Position numbers and translations under genes: made by a program
Shown: piece by piece, positions 19,855 to 31,900 of the stretch
Layout of the letters: the number at the start of each line of letters is the position of its first letter
Numbering within the stretch: position 1 is the stretch's first letter
Assembly (NCBI GenBank): GCA_025201765.1
Contig: MU623457.1
Span: 54,088-118,087 of the forward strand
Direction of reading: 5' to 3'
DNA from: Daldinia sp. FL1419
Lineage: Eukaryota; Ascomycota; Sordariomycetes; Xylariales; Hypoxylaceae
Length of the DNA: 64,000 bases
Notes under the pieces: model-generated
Told to the model about the DNA's origin: nothing
Database searches by the model: none
Seen by the model: the letters and a program-made list of their open reading frames with translations, nothing else

Positions 19855-21789
19855 ATGGAGGAATTTGCCCGCATCCAAGAAAAATATAGCGCAGAAGCTC
19901 AGAAGCGTGTTCGACCCGAAGGTGCTGCCCAGTTTCAGACTCTGGCACAGAGCGACTCGGACCAGTTGCGCCACCTCGCTGACGATTTCTGGGCCAACCA
20001 TGACGCTCTCGATGCACTACCATCTCCTCTCAAGCCTGGCGATAGTCCCAAGTTTCTAATCGCAGGCGCGGGAATAGGTGGTATTCTAGCCGCTGTTCGA
20101 CTCATTGAAGCCGGCTTTTCAGCAGATCAAATTCGAATTATTGAGACGGCCGGGGGGGTCGGTGGGACGTGGTACTGGAATCGATACCCGGGCTTACATT
20201 GCGATGTCGAGTCTTATTGTTACCTGCCGCTGCTAGAGGAGACAGGATTTGTACCTAGTCAAAAATATTCCTCTGGTATTGAGATCAGGAAACATCTCCA
20301 GAATATCGTGGAGAAGTGGAACCTGGATGATAAAATCCTATTCAGAACCAAACTCGACAAGATCGAATGGGATGATAATGCCCGATCGTGGAATTGCGAC
20401 CTCACTACCGAAAGGGGGCCAAGAGGTGATAAGAAGGAGGCTTTTAAGGTAAAGGCGGAGTTTGTTTGGGTTACCGCTGGATTACTGAGCAAACCGCAAG
20501 TACCGAAACTTTCCGGTGTCGGGATAGAGGGATTCAAGGGCGACGTTTTTCACACGGCACGATGGAAGTACGATGTCACCGGTGGTACGCAAGAGGAAGC
20601 TTTCCCAGATCTATCGAAGTTGAAAAATAAACGAGTGGGTGTCGTTGGAACCGGTGCGACGGCGATCCAAGTAGTGCCTTGCCTAGCCGAATACGCGAAG
20701 GAATTATATGTGTTCCAGCGTACACCCGGAGCGGTTTATGGCCGCGGCCAGAAACCCACAGATCCGGAGGAATGGAAGACGATCGCCGGCCAGCCCGGAT
20801 GGCATGAGGCTCGTAGGCAAAATCTGGCGCAAAATATATCGAATTGTGCTCCGCCTGGTACACCGGACTTAGTCAACGATGAATGGTCTCGACAAGTTGC
20901 CTACGCAGGCCTAATTGGCGACCCGGAATTCGCGTTTATAACACCGGATAGGATACCGGAGGTTATTGGTCAATTCTTGGCTCGAGACGCGCCCAACCAG
21001 GCGCGGCTAAGAGCACGCATCGCCGAGATTGTCAAGGATAAAGAGACAGCCGAAAAGCTCACTCCATGGTATCCCGTTTGGTGCAAGCGGCCGACCTTTA
21101 GTGACACATACTTGCAATCCTTTAACAAGCCTAACGTCCACTTAGTTGACACGGACGGCAAGGGGGTTGAGAGCGTCACACCTGAGGGTCTTGTTGCCAA
21201 TGGACAAGAGATCCCTCTCGACGTTATTGTGTTTAGCACGGGGTATCGAGGGCCAAGCGCAGATGGTGCGGACCCATCGCTTCGTGCCGGTGTCGAGGTC
21301 CACGGCCGCGGCGGAAAAACCATAGCAGAGTCGTGGGCGGAGAAAGGTACCGCCACGCTACACGGCTACGCCAACCACGGCTTCCCGAACCTATTCTGGA
21401 TGTCCCCCTTGCAGTCCGGGGTCAGCGTTAACCACTCACACGTACTCGATGTGCAGTCTAAGCTCATCTCATACGTGGCGGCTGCGGCGCACCAGAAAGT
21501 AGGCGGTCCGACCAAGAGTGGGGTTACCTTGGAGGTCGAAGAGGCCGCGCAGGAAGCCTGGAGCATGAAGATCATGCAGGGGGCGGCTCGTTTCGCAACC
21601 GTGGCCGTCTGCACACCAAGTTATATTAACAACGAAGGAAAGGCGATCGACCTGAAGGCTACCCCCGAGGAGCAAATGAAACAGGCACGAGCATCACCTT
21701 ACAGCGCAGGTCTAGTTGAGTATATCAAGGAGATACAAGCGTGGCGCGACGAGGGCAACCTAAAGGGCATCGAAGTCACTGCTTCATGA
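19855..21789 (+). CDS. Baeyer-Villiger flavin monooxygenase
   Basis: Single exon, 644 aa from the ATG at 19855; ten upstream codons are open but begin with TTG. The enzyme class inserts oxygen next to a ketone, giving an ester or lactone, with FAD and NADPH. The FAD Rossmann motif GAGIGG is at residues 71-76, the GGVGGTWYWNRYPG...CDVES substrate/FAD block follows, and the type I fingerprint FxGxxxHTxxW is exact at residues 227-237 (FKGDVFHTARW). The NADPH Rossmann motif GTGATAIQ follows. The length and the N-terminal extension resemble the fungal group that includes cycloalkanone monooxygenases and polyketide/terpenoid tailoring enzymes. Its neighbours (cyclase-family hydrolase, UbiA enzyme) suggest terpenoid tailoring; degradation of a ketone is the alternative. 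Confidence 0.95.
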   Translation: MEEFARIQEKYSAEAQKRVRPEGAAQFQTLAQSDSDQLRHLADDFWANHDALDALPSPLKPGDSPKFLIAGAGIGGILAAVRLIEAGFSADQIRIIETAGGVGGTWYWNRYPGLHCDVESYCYLPLLEETGFVPSQKYSSGIEIRKHLQNIVEKWNLDDKILFRTKLDKIEWDDNARSWNCDLTTERGPRGDKKEAFKVKAEFVWVTAGLLSKPQVPKLSGVGIEGFKGDVFHTARWKYDVTGGTQEEAFPDLSKLKNKRVGVVGTGATAIQVVPCLAEYAKELYVFQRTPGAVYGRGQKPTDPEEWKTIAGQPGWHEARRQNLAQNISNCAPPGTPDLVNDEWSRQVAYAGLIGDPEFAFITPDRIPEVIGQFLARDAPNQARLRARIAEIVKDKETAEKLTPWYPVWCKRPTFSDTYLQSFNKPNVHLVDTDGKGVESVTPEGLVANGQEIPLDVIVFSTGYRGPSADGADPSLRAGVEVHGRGGKTIAESWAEKGTATLHGYANHGFPNLFWMSPLQSGVSVNHSHVLDVQSKLISYVAAAAHQKVGGPTKSGVTLEVEEAAQEAWSMKIMQGAARFATVAVCTPSYINNEGKAIDLKATPEEQMKQARASPYSAGLVEYIKEIQAWRDEGNLKGIEVTAS

Positions 21790-22201
21790 AACTTGTAGGA
21801 TATGTATAAGCTTTCTTGAGCAAATTCCTTTTAGTTTAATCTGGGGCATCTTTGCTTTTTCGAAGTTGGTTAGCATGGTGTTCTAGCAAAAAGTTGTCAG
21901 TCTATGTCAATAATGAAGCCTATCAAAATAACCCCTGTTGAAAGTGAGGTGTTTTGCATGGAGAATATCGATTAGTTTCTTCGACAGTAATCTTCACTGC
22001 CGTTCTGGCAAATGGTAAAGCTCTTTTTTAGCGCTATGAAATTCGTTAGTCACTACTTAGACGGGCTTCGCAACTTGGTAAGAACATGAATGACTATCCT
22101 AAACCGCGCGGGATGAACAATGCCATTGGCTTCATCTACCAACACTTCCCTTGGGTATTACAAAACCAAGAAATCCCAGATCTAAGTCTTAATAAGATCT
22201 A
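21790..22201. other. Convergent intergenic region
   Basis: This is the 3' region between the monooxygenase and the WW-domain gene. No further feature was seen. Confidence 0.45.
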
Positions 22202-23543
22202 CTAATCGTCATAATACGCTTCCTCGTACTCTTCTTGGTACTCTTCCCGAGCCTCTTCAAGCTCTTCGATATCACTACTGCTAGCAGAAGAGTCTTGGGC
22301 GTTGGCAAGGGCTTCCTCGTAGTCTTCACGAGCTGATCGTACAGACTCTCGGTCGCTAGCGTCCACATACTCGCCCTCTGCATTGTACGTGGGTTCATAG
22401 ACCGGCTCATAGACAGGGGCGGGAGGCGGAGCCGCGTATACCGGTGCCGGTGCTGGCGCTGGTGCAGCATGGTGTTCATCATCCGAATCGTCTGTTGAAG
22501 TTAGCATAAATACTTGCATAATGTGTTATAAACGGTTTAGGGAAAGGCTTACCAAGAGCATTAGCTATTAATGCACCACCAATAGCACCTACGGCTAGAC
22601 CACCGGCGGCACCCATTAAAAGACCGCTATGATCCTTTTTCTTCTTCTTTTCTTCACTTCCATGCCTGTTGTGATCTTCTTCCGAGTAGTGGCCGTAGCT
22701 CTGATCTCCATGGTTGTACCCGTATCCACCTTGCTCGCCGTGGCCTCTGTTTTCTCCATGATCTCCGTGATCTCCGTGGTCTCCGTGGGAACTATAACCG
22801 TGAGAATCTTGTGGATAACCATAACCAGATGCTCCATGACTCGATTCCCCATAGCCTGGCGCACTGTGGGGCGGATAGCTGGATTCACCGTGCGACCCCC
22901 ACCCCCTATCTCCACCGGTTTGGCCTCCGTGGTAGCCTGGAGCTTCCCATTGAGAACGACCAGTTGCTTGCTCGTAATAATACCAGCGCTGGTACTGCTG
23001 GTCAAATTGCGGCACCCAGCCGGCCGGGATCGGCGGCTTGTCCGATGGCGGCGTGTAAGTAGGTGCTGCTCCTGGTCCAGGTGGCGGAGGGCTGCTATAG
23101 TTACCAGGCGGTGGAGGAGAATTATAATTGCCAGGCGGCGGAGAATGATAATTTCCCGGAGGAGGACTGTTATAATGTCCGGGAGGAGGTGTATTATAAT
23201 TACTTCCGTACTGCTGGGGTGGATAACTACCACTGTATGGAGGGTTTTGCGGGTTGGGCGGATATGGCTCTCGGCCGTGGCTGCTACCGTATTGCTGAGA
23301 AGGAGGAGGGTAGTTTTGATGACCTAGAGTGGGATTTAGTCTCATTCAACTGGAACAAGGGCTATCGACTTATAATAGGAGGAGACGATCAGAGCCTTCC
23401 TCCCTTTCTTTTCTTTTTTCTTTTTTTTTTAAAAAAAAAAGTAACTCACCACTAGAGTATCCCTCTCGCTCTCGAGGCTTCTCCGAGCCACCACCAAGGT
23501 TTAGCTCGTCAAGCTTACTGGTTATCTTGTTGAAGAAAGACAT
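22202..23543 (-). CDS. WW-domain protein with glycine-zipper segment
   Basis: Three exons: 23543-23450, 23323-22553 and 22491-22202 (384 aa; introns 126 and 61 bp). The protein begins MSFFNKITSKLDELNLGGG, then a Pro/Gly/Tyr/Asn-rich region with PPPGNYxSP repeats, one WW domain (IPAGWVPQFDQ...RWYYYEQATGRSQWEAP), a His/Gly/Ser/Tyr-rich low-complexity stretch, a Lys run, a glycine-zipper-like hydrophobic segment (MGAAGGLAVGAIGGALIANAL) and an acidic C-terminus. WW domains bind Pro-rich peptides; glycine zippers mediate membrane or self association. Such proteins are common but uncharacterised in ascomycetes. The first intron contains a T10A10 palindrome at 23421-23440. The large antisense open frames come from the repetitive codons and are not genes. 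Confidence 0.85.
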
Positions 23544-24800
23544 TGTGTTATGGACGGAGGTTTGCCCTTGAACCTTTTGCTTTTGCTGCTAATAGATTTA
23601 TTTTGTAGGGAGATATAAAAAAAGGGGGGGGATATATATTGCACTCTAGGTCAGTGATATGAATGTCAACTGAGGAAGCGACTAGATCAACCAAATCAAC
23701 TTAACCTAGATATTAGCTAACTAATCTTTTGCATATGTAACTAGATAAAGTATGAAATTTGTTTGGGGCAGGTCAGACAGCTGGAGAGTCTAAATAATCT
23801 GTGGGCTTACAGTCCAAACAGTATGGCGCGCTTCAAAAGAAGTCGGCGATGAAGATAAATTGGGTCGGAACCCTTGTTTGGCTGAAACTTGCGGCGCTTT
23901 ACGACGTATAGCGCTATGATATCGTATAGGTATATCTAAATTATTTTAAAGGGGTATGTGTAAAAAGTCCTAAGATAGGTAGGTATAAGTCCCTCACGTA
24001 AATACGTGTGTAGATCTCAAGTGCATGCTATAAATTGTCTTATTTAGGACTGAAGGTTGTCAGGTGGTGGTAGTAATAGGAGAAGTTACTTACATAGGTA
24101 CTCTTAGGTAGGTACTTATTATAGGTGATCCAGGAGGTTTCAACATCCTGCCGCGGTTGCTCCCGGGGAATTGGAGGCCCAACCAAAAGCGATCAGGCAC
24201 CTAACTTTAGTGCTATAGTACACACTTGTACCCAAGATCGATAGGTATTGTACTTCCTATATTTTAAGAATGAAAATGGTTAGCTGCATAAGCGCCGCGC
24301 CGGGCGGCCTCTTGTTTGCCCCTCCAAAACCCTCCTTGATCCCCCGCCAAGACTATAGTCTGTCCACTTTTGTGTTCCCACCCCACCGTAAACTCCTACC
24401 GTAGTGCTCCATGGCTGCCGTGCTACCCGTTGTCAGCCCTAAATCAACAGATGGGATTGCACTGATTATGTTCATGGCATTCACTGATTGCGTTGGTGGT
24501 TGCACTAACTGCACTAACTGCATCAACTGCACAATTATTGAGACACTTTCACTTTCCTTAACTACCCCTTCTCCTGTTTTATCACTTCTCAGCCCCAAAT
24601 CTTACATCTCCCGGACCCACAATAGAATCGTCGATATCCATAGATATTTGCAGACGCTTAACTTAGCTGTTTATTCTGCATCCTAGCACTTCTCCAGCAT
24701 AGTTTGTCTTTACAGATAGTAAACTTCTTTAAATTCTAGGTTGACTACTAGTTATCCCAACCTTCTAACTATCCTTAAACAATTTTCATCACCTTCTGAA
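23544..24800. other. Divergent intergenic region, WW gene and metacaspase
   Basis: This 1.26 kb carries the promoters of both genes. TAGGTA words are at about 23970-23990 and 24095-24128. Small open frames around 24350-24690 lack support. Nothing else was recognised. Confidence 0.5.
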
Positions 24801-26454
24801 ATGTCTGGCTGGGGTCACGATCAAAACTACGGCGGAGGATATAGCGGTGGCGGCGGCGGATATCACCAACCTCCTCACCAACAATGGTCGTCACCTCCGC
24901 CTCAAGGATATAATCAACCCCCTCAAGGATATAATCAGCCTCCTCAAGGATACAATCAATATGGACCACCTTCCGGTCCTCCCCCCAGTCATAATCAATA
25001 TGGGGCTCTTCCCAGTCCGCCTCCCCAACAACATGGCTACAACCAATATGCTCCCCCATCTGGACCGCCGCCTCCTCAGCAGCACGGGTATAACCAATAT
25101 CCCTCTCCGAATCACCCTCCGCCTTCTCACAGTCATGGGTCAAATCGCTACCCGCCCCCTTCTCACCCACCACCATCCGGGCTAGATCCGTACGGGTATC
25201 CCCTTCACTCTGGCGGCCCTCCCGTTCAAGGATACGGGGGTCAGCACCGAGCCGGCCCTCCTCCTCCGAGTGCTCCACAGCAATTCGGTCATGGTGCACC
25301 CGAAGGTTATACTTTCCAGTATTCTAACTGTACCGGTAAGCGTAAGGCATTACTGATCGGCATCAACTATTTCGGTCAAAAGGGTGAACTCCGGGGTTGC
25401 ATAAACGACACCAAGAATGTCTCCCAATTCCTCATCGAGCGCTACGGGTATAGGAGAGAGGATATGATAATCTTGACCGATGATCAGCATGACCCTATTA
25501 TGATACCGACTAAGGCAAACATTATCCGTGCTCTGGAATGGCTTGTTTCTGGTGCTCGTCCTAACGATTCATTGTTCTTACATTACTCGGGCCATGGTGG
25601 GCAAACTAAAGACGAAGGTAAGACAATTTTACACTCTCTGATATGAATAGCTTACTTATTTCAAATCATAGATGGGGATGAGGAAGACGGCTATGATGAG
25701 GTCATTTACCCTGTGGACTACGAAACCGCCGGCCATATTGTTGATGACCAACTTCACCATGTCGTTGTCAAGCCTCTTCAGGCAGGTGTGAGGTTAACGG
25801 CAATTTTTGATTCGTGTCACTCTGGCTCGGTTCTTGACTTACCATACATCTACTCAACGAAGGGTGTTCTCAAGGAGCCGAATCTTGCGGCTGAGGCTGG
25901 CCAAGGATTATTGAAAGCGTTCTCCTCCTATGCTCAGGGCGATGCAGCAGGCGCTGCCAGCGCCGTGTTTAACTTGGCCAAGACGGCATTCAGAGGAGAT
26001 GACGGCTACAAGAAGACCCTCGAGACCAAGGTAAGGGACAATCCAAGGCTGTGACCCTACAAGTACAATTTATGAGCCAAGGGCTAACGCGTTTCAAAGA
26101 CCTCACCTGCAGACGTCATCATGTGGTCCGGTAGCAAAGATGACCAGACATCGTAAGTCGTTATCAAATCGAGCCCAGATGACATTTTAAGGCCACTAAC
26201 AGTACCACAGTGCGGATGCGACAATCGCATCTCAGGCAACCGGGGCAATGTCTTATGCGTTTATCACAGCTATTAAACAGGACCCTAAGCAGAGCTATGT
26301 AGAACTTCTCAACAGCATTCGTGATGTCCTAGAAACCAAGTATTCACAGAAGCCGCAGTTGTCTTGTAGCCATCCTCTCGGTGAGTTTCCCAGGCCATGC
26401 GGATCGACCAAGATGCTGATATTTACAGATACAAATCTTTTGTTCGTTATGTGA
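24801..26454 (+). CDS. MCA1: Type I metacaspase
   Basis: Five exons: 24801-25617, 25672-26030, 26100-26152, 26211-26380 and 26429-26454 (474 aa). The ATG at 24801 gives MSGWGHDQNYGGG; an upstream in-frame extension opens only with TTG. The N-terminal 170 residues are a Pro/Gln/Gly/Tyr prodomain with NQYxPPSGPP-type repeats, as in fungal type I metacaspases. The peptidase domain starts at CTGKRKALLIGINYFGQKGELRGCINDT. The catalytic pair is intact: His265 in HYSGHGG and Cys321 in DSCHSGS. The last 26 bp exon supplies the conserved C-terminal DTNLLFVM. Metacaspases are calcium-dependent cysteine proteases cutting after Arg/Lys, with roles in stress, protein aggregate clearance and cell death. 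The symbol follows yeast usage. Confidence 0.95.
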
Positions 26455-27673
26455 GCTGATGTAAAGCGGGATATGCGTTGTAGCGATCTGGTCCGTTGCA
26501 AGTGGATTGGAGATACACCCACTCGGGAGGTAGCTAAGCCACATAAGCTGCAGGACTAGAGTTAGCTATCTACACTGCCAGAAATATGAATGGAAATCCC
26601 ACGACAAGTTGTCGGGAAATGCAAAACATTACTGAGCTTTGCCTTCTTTTCCTTTTAACTTCGTATGAGTGATAATTCCCTAAGAGTTACGTGCCTAAAG
26701 TTTGTGCTGCTATCGAGGAGCCATTTGGGAACCGCTATGGCGATATGGACGCCGTTTAAATGTATCTCTTCTGTGAGAGCTTCTAAGTATCGCCCAAAAT
26801 ACAAATCACGTTAGGTATATTTTAGCTAGGCGTACTAGGCCAACTTCATGGAGAACGAAGCCCGTTTCAAAATATCTATCTTTTCAAATATAATAGACTC
26901 CATATCCACAAGTACTCGGCTTAAACGGTAGCGGGGGCTATTCCAAATAGAATACCGAATACGACAGAAAAATGAGCCATGATTCGTCAACCCCGCGTCT
27001 GACAGGATTGTTTCCGGTCATCAGGGTCGCTAAAAGCTTTGACCCCGGACAATTCCAGAATCAGGAACACCGAAATGGAAGCATCTAAACACCGACCGCA
27101 ACTTTAATCGAGATTCTTTCCCGAAAAACGGGTAGTATGTCTCCCCGATCCTAGCACCAATCAATTCTACCTATCGCAATGGAATGTTAATGGAAGGATT
27201 CGGTGAAGTGAGTCAACCTGGCGAAAGCTGCAGCCGGGGAGCCAATCCAAAATCGAATGGCTGCTGCGTGAAACCAGCTAACCTAGGTACTCATAACGGC
27301 ACACACTGATTCCTATATGATTTACGTGCGGATCAACCACAAGGATCATGCGGGAATCGTGAATGCACTAGCATTATATAGACCACACCCTGATTTGGAC
27401 CCATGTAGCCTGTGGCTTGAACCCCATAGGAACAATGCTACGTGAACACTACATGGCTAACGTATGTGCATAGCCCCAAGCCCTCGAATATTATCTACCG
27501 ACACCGAGATGATAATTACGATTTAGGAATATATATAGGTACGTTCCCATACCCTCCTGGACTCTCTGTATGTGTGTAGATGTGTATGAGCAGGTATTCA
27601 GTCTATCCAGCATATTTACCTATACATATAAACCACCTCTTTTGAATTGCAGTTGCATTATAATTTACCAACC
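26455..27673. other. Intergenic, no gene seen
   Basis: This 1.2 kb lies between two tandem plus-strand genes. It has ordinary base composition and no open frame with a recognisable product. The final 130 bp, with a run of TATA-like and CT-rich sequence, should be the promoter and leader of the next gene. Confidence 0.45.
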
Positions 27674-28909
27674 ATGGCCGACGGGGAAATCGAAACTAGC
27701 TTCCAGGAAGCTATTGATGCCGGCAGGATCCGTGGTGGAATCATATGCGCTACTGACGCTGAAGGTCACTTCACCTACGAAAAAACACTAGGAGAGCGTA
27801 CCTTACTATCCGGCGAGAAACTACCCCATAAGCTTGATGACGTGCTATACCTTGCTTCGGCCACTAAGCTCTTGACTTCCATCGCCGCCTTACAGTGTGT
27901 CGAAGATGGACTCCTTACGCTTAAGGGTGACCTTTCATCCGTCGCACCTGATCTAGCCGCCAAGCAGGTCCTCATTGGGTTCTCTGAGGATGGCGGGACG
28001 CCTTTACTTGAGCCACAGGCTCGCCCCATAACACTCGAGATGTTATTAACACACAGCTCTGGGCTTGCATACCATTTCCTCAACCCCACCATCGACCGCT
28101 GGCGCGAGAAATCCCGCGCCGAGACAAAAGCCGCCGATCCGAGCGGCAAGAGGACTGTTGAAGAGTTGTTCGATTATCCCTTAAGCTTTCAACCCGGCGC
28201 TGGCTGGTTATATGGGTCGGGACTTGACTGGGCCGGTCGCATCGTAGAGCGCGTGACTGGGAAAACGCTGCTCGAACATATGCAGGAGCGCATTTTCAGC
28301 CCGCTCGGAATCTCAGATGCTCAATTTTATCCGGTGACTCGCGAGGACCTACGCGCCCGCCTCGTTGACTTAAACCCCAATGACCCTGATCACCTCGGTC
28401 TCGCCGTACTAGGCGGCATTGGGGACATGAACAGGGCCACCAAGGGTGATTTTGGAGGTCACGGTTTATTCATGACGGCTCCGGACTATGTTAAAGTTCT
28501 GCGCTCACTATTAGCCAACGACGGGAAGATCCTCAAGCCGGAAACAGCAAACGACATGTTTGAACACCATCTCAGCCCAGAATCCACCGAGAGCCACCGA
28601 GCCGCCCTGGCCGGACCCACAGGCATGTTCTTCCGTGTCGGGACTTCGGTCGACACATTGTCAGGCCACGGACTAGGTGGCCTACTCACATTACAAGACG
28701 TCGACGGCTGGTATGGCGAACGCACAATGACCTGGGGAGGCGGAATGACATTTGCCTGGTTCGTGGACCGAAAGAATAACTTGTGCGGTGTCGGTGCCAT
28801 TCAGGCTCAAGTTACCTTGGATGTTGATGTCACAGAGTCACTTAAGCAAACCTTCCGCCATGATATCTACCGCAAACGTGCCGCTTGGAAAAATGAGCAG
28901 TCGCAGTGA
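27674..28909 (+). CDS. Serine beta-lactamase-like hydrolase/transesterase
   Basis: Single exon, 411 aa; the start is the ATG at 27674 in a strong context (ACCATGG). It is a class C beta-lactamase/DD-peptidase-fold protein. The nucleophile motif S62-A-T-K65 is present, followed by THSSGLAYHFL and a Tyr180 in LYGSGLDWAGR at the position of the Tyr-x-Ser motif; HGLGG near the C-terminus takes the place of the KTG-like motif. In fungi this fold includes esterases and the lovastatin acyltransferase LovD, usually cytosolic, and not antibiotic resistance enzymes. No signal peptide was seen. The neighbours give no pathway clue, so the substrate remains open. Confidence 0.9.
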   Translation: MADGEIETSFQEAIDAGRIRGGIICATDAEGHFTYEKTLGERTLLSGEKLPHKLDDVLYLASATKLLTSIAALQCVEDGLLTLKGDLSSVAPDLAAKQVLIGFSEDGGTPLLEPQARPITLEMLLTHSSGLAYHFLNPTIDRWREKSRAETKAADPSGKRTVEELFDYPLSFQPGAGWLYGSGLDWAGRIVERVTGKTLLEHMQERIFSPLGISDAQFYPVTREDLRARLVDLNPNDPDHLGLAVLGGIGDMNRATKGDFGGHGLFMTAPDYVKVLRSLLANDGKILKPETANDMFEHHLSPESTESHRAALAGPTGMFFRVGTSVDTLSGHGLGGLLTLQDVDGWYGERTMTWGGGMTFAWFVDRKNNLCGVGAIQAQVTLDVDVTESLKQTFRHDIYRKRAAWKNEQSQ

Positions 28910-31900
28910 AGCAAATATATGATGTATATATACTTATCTGGTACCTGCTCTATCAGACTTAGTTAATGTATCTAGTGAACGGTCTAACACCACTTACTCT
29001 ACTTGAATATATACATCTAACTTTCCGTGGGCACTTGACCTTTAATTATCACCCGTTGAAACAACCTACCATATATTTCTCAGGCCTTATCTAGTATAGC
29101 ATGAGCGACACGGTGTGTTCGGTAGCTAACCGAGTATTAGTTATCGTTTAGGGGGGCTACTTTTAAGGATCAGATAACGCAAGAAGCGTACCAGTAAGCC
29201 TTTAAGTACCGTGTTAGACTATCGTCAAGATACTAACTTCGCAATACAAGTGGAGCCTAGACTGACGAATCGATTTAAGAGGCAAAGGTGATTAACTGAA
29301 ATAATCACAAGTGAAATACTACTAGGTGCATGAACTCCTTGACAAAGCTTGTCTTGAACCCGTGCCCTTATGGTGAAATTAAACCATTTATATATTGCAC
29401 GGGTTATAATATAACCTATTCTAAATCTAACCAGTGATCAACTTTTGGGGGACAGGCACTGTTGCAGCACATAGTTCAGAAGAACCGCAGAAGAGGCACG
29501 TCCCTTTTATATCTTATATTCCAAGCCGAACGGCATGCATTCTTACATATCCACACTGCGGTCTTTGGCTCTGCCGTGGCCGCCAATATCACTCTCAATA
29601 GAGGAATAGCGCCAAACTATGAGTATGATTTAGGAAGTTTGGAAATCTGGTTGCATTTTCCCATCGAAGACTCCTTATTGTTGAAGTAGTTAGTTAATGG
29701 CGGGCAGTCTTGGATCTATAACTGTAATGGCTTTGGGCTTAAGGGAGTGATGTCGCCTTCTGACCAGGCAAGTGGAAGCTCGGACTTGAGGAAAAGGGGT
29801 AAACTCGCGTTGAATCAAGACAGTACCAATTAGTCCAAATTTAATGGCATGGCATAAATAAACCCTCAGAAAGTAAATAGAGTTGTATTGATGTGCCAAA
29901 TATCATCCAGTATGCTGAATAGGTGGGTAGGTAGGTAGGCTTCGAGCAGAATCGATGATCTGCCTAGAGTACGTAACCACGATAACAACCCTCGATACCA
30001 TCGTTGATATCGCTTCGAAATCTGGAGTTTGATAGAATTACAGTCAACTTTTTTTTTTTACTGGCCTATGACATTTTAGAATAATTTAAAAGCCGTGAGT
30101 ATCGAATAACTTACCTGTTAATATCATTGACGGGACTTTGATTTAGCTATGTCTTAGTGATTATATAGTAGAAAGTCCTACACGGCTACCCAAGCTTCTA
30201 TACAGTATCAATTAAACTATTTTGACGTTCGAGGCTTTCGGTGTCTCTACCTCTCAACGTTGCGCTAGACTTATCTTATTACCGGTACAGGTACGGGAAA
30301 ATGGAAGGTGCGAAACACTGTGTAGAAGTATAAATACCTCTCTGGGGAGCCTCCCCATTAATAATTCTTCAGGAATCAACACACTTATCATTTCTCTCTC
30401 TTTATCTATTACCTGTCTTGCGGAAGCTACTCACGTGTACTGTGGGAGGGCAAATTGACACCAACGTTCGATATTAGGTAACGTAGGTACCTAGGTAGGT
30501 GGGTAGGTGCCTCCTATTTGAGGCGTTAGGTTTAAAGGTTACGTTGGTTTGGTCTAAAAATAAAGTGCTTTGATTTATATATGGGAAATTCAGGGGGGAA
30601 GGTATAATGAGCGATTTTTGAAATCACATCCACCACTACGCTTTCCTTCGAGTAACGTACTTGCGGATTATGACAAAGAAGGTACGTTAGACTTATTGAT
30701 TTTTCTTTTACCAAATCCACGTCAGGTAATCTAACAAGTTCTTTGTGTATTGGGCTCGTGTGCCTAACGCTTTAATAATCCTTCCTTAATTTCATTGATG
30801 CGTACCTTAGCATATGCAACAGGTATTCGTACCTGAATTGATTTGGTTTGAAGCAGCTCACCTGATATCCAATCCCAATCTACTTGCATCTAGTCGTGCA
30901 TCTTATTCTTTGCTGGTAAATGGCGATTGGGTTATAGCGGAGTCTTGGGTAGCTTTGGGCGCCAATGGGCACGACCTAGCGGGCCATAGTCCACTAAAAT
31001 GACCCCTCGTCAGACTTCTTAATGCTCGCTAGCTTTTACAACCAGCCAAAGAAACCGTCGAAAATGGTGCAATGTATCCGGTACTATGAGATTATCGAAG
31101 ATGCTACCCCTCTATCCTTCCTAATTGGTGTTACTACCAACGTTCCTAAGGTTCTCCAACACCTCCCGCTATCACCCGGAGCGTCTTAGGTTCTTTAATG
31201 CGTTGTCATCTTCAATTACCTTAAAACACCATCCCTTCTTATTCTTACATGATGATCCTTGGATTATTGATGACTATTCCAACAACGCTTCTCCGCTGAT
31301 CTTCGTATTGCTCAATCTACGACAACCGCTATTTCCAAAGCGAAACTCATCGTTGTACATTGTAAGCTGTTACGACGCCACCTATTCCAAGATTAATCAC
31401 TTGATTTATCTCTCTTTCTATATCCAAGTCCTTCTTCCCCTCCCCCTTCCCCCCTTCTTCCCGTTTCCCATACGGCATCCGACTTCTTTCAGGCATCTTA
31501 GTTTCATTCGCATTAACTGTTTGCCCACCACTCATCGAGTCTTAGAGCAAATATTTGAAACGAAACAAAAAAGGGCTTTCTATTGTCCAAACTCGAAGTG
31601 ATTGTTTTTGAATATCATTCATTCTCAACGACTTCTAGCCACGCTCAGTATTTAGCATAGTCAATATAAGATAGGATTCTCGCAATTCTTGCTTTGCCAC
31701 AAGCGCTACTCCATTTCTCTCTTATCTATTATACTCTCTAACCAACACCTCTACCTTGTCGGAAACAGTACATTTGCATTCAGCAATAGGCGGCAGTTTT
31801 GGTAATACCACACTTGGCATCTACATAGGTTGTATAGTAACGTCCCAGGCGCGGTGAATATTCTTGGTCTTCAAATCCCTGAACGTTTTCTAACCCTCCC

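Noticed and set aside
20259..20537. Antisense open frames within the Baeyer-Villiger gene (also 20970-21356)
   Set aside because: The plus strand carries the full set of monooxygenase motifs; the antisense frames are shadows.
22629..23327. 232-codon plus-strand open frame opposite the WW-domain gene
   Set aside because: It is the antisense of Pro/Gly/Tyr/His repeat codons; the minus strand gives a WW domain and a coherent exon structure.
31125..31601. 158-codon open frame rich in Leu, Pro, Phe and Ser
   Set aside because: It coincides with CT-rich promoter sequence, which yields such residues by chance.
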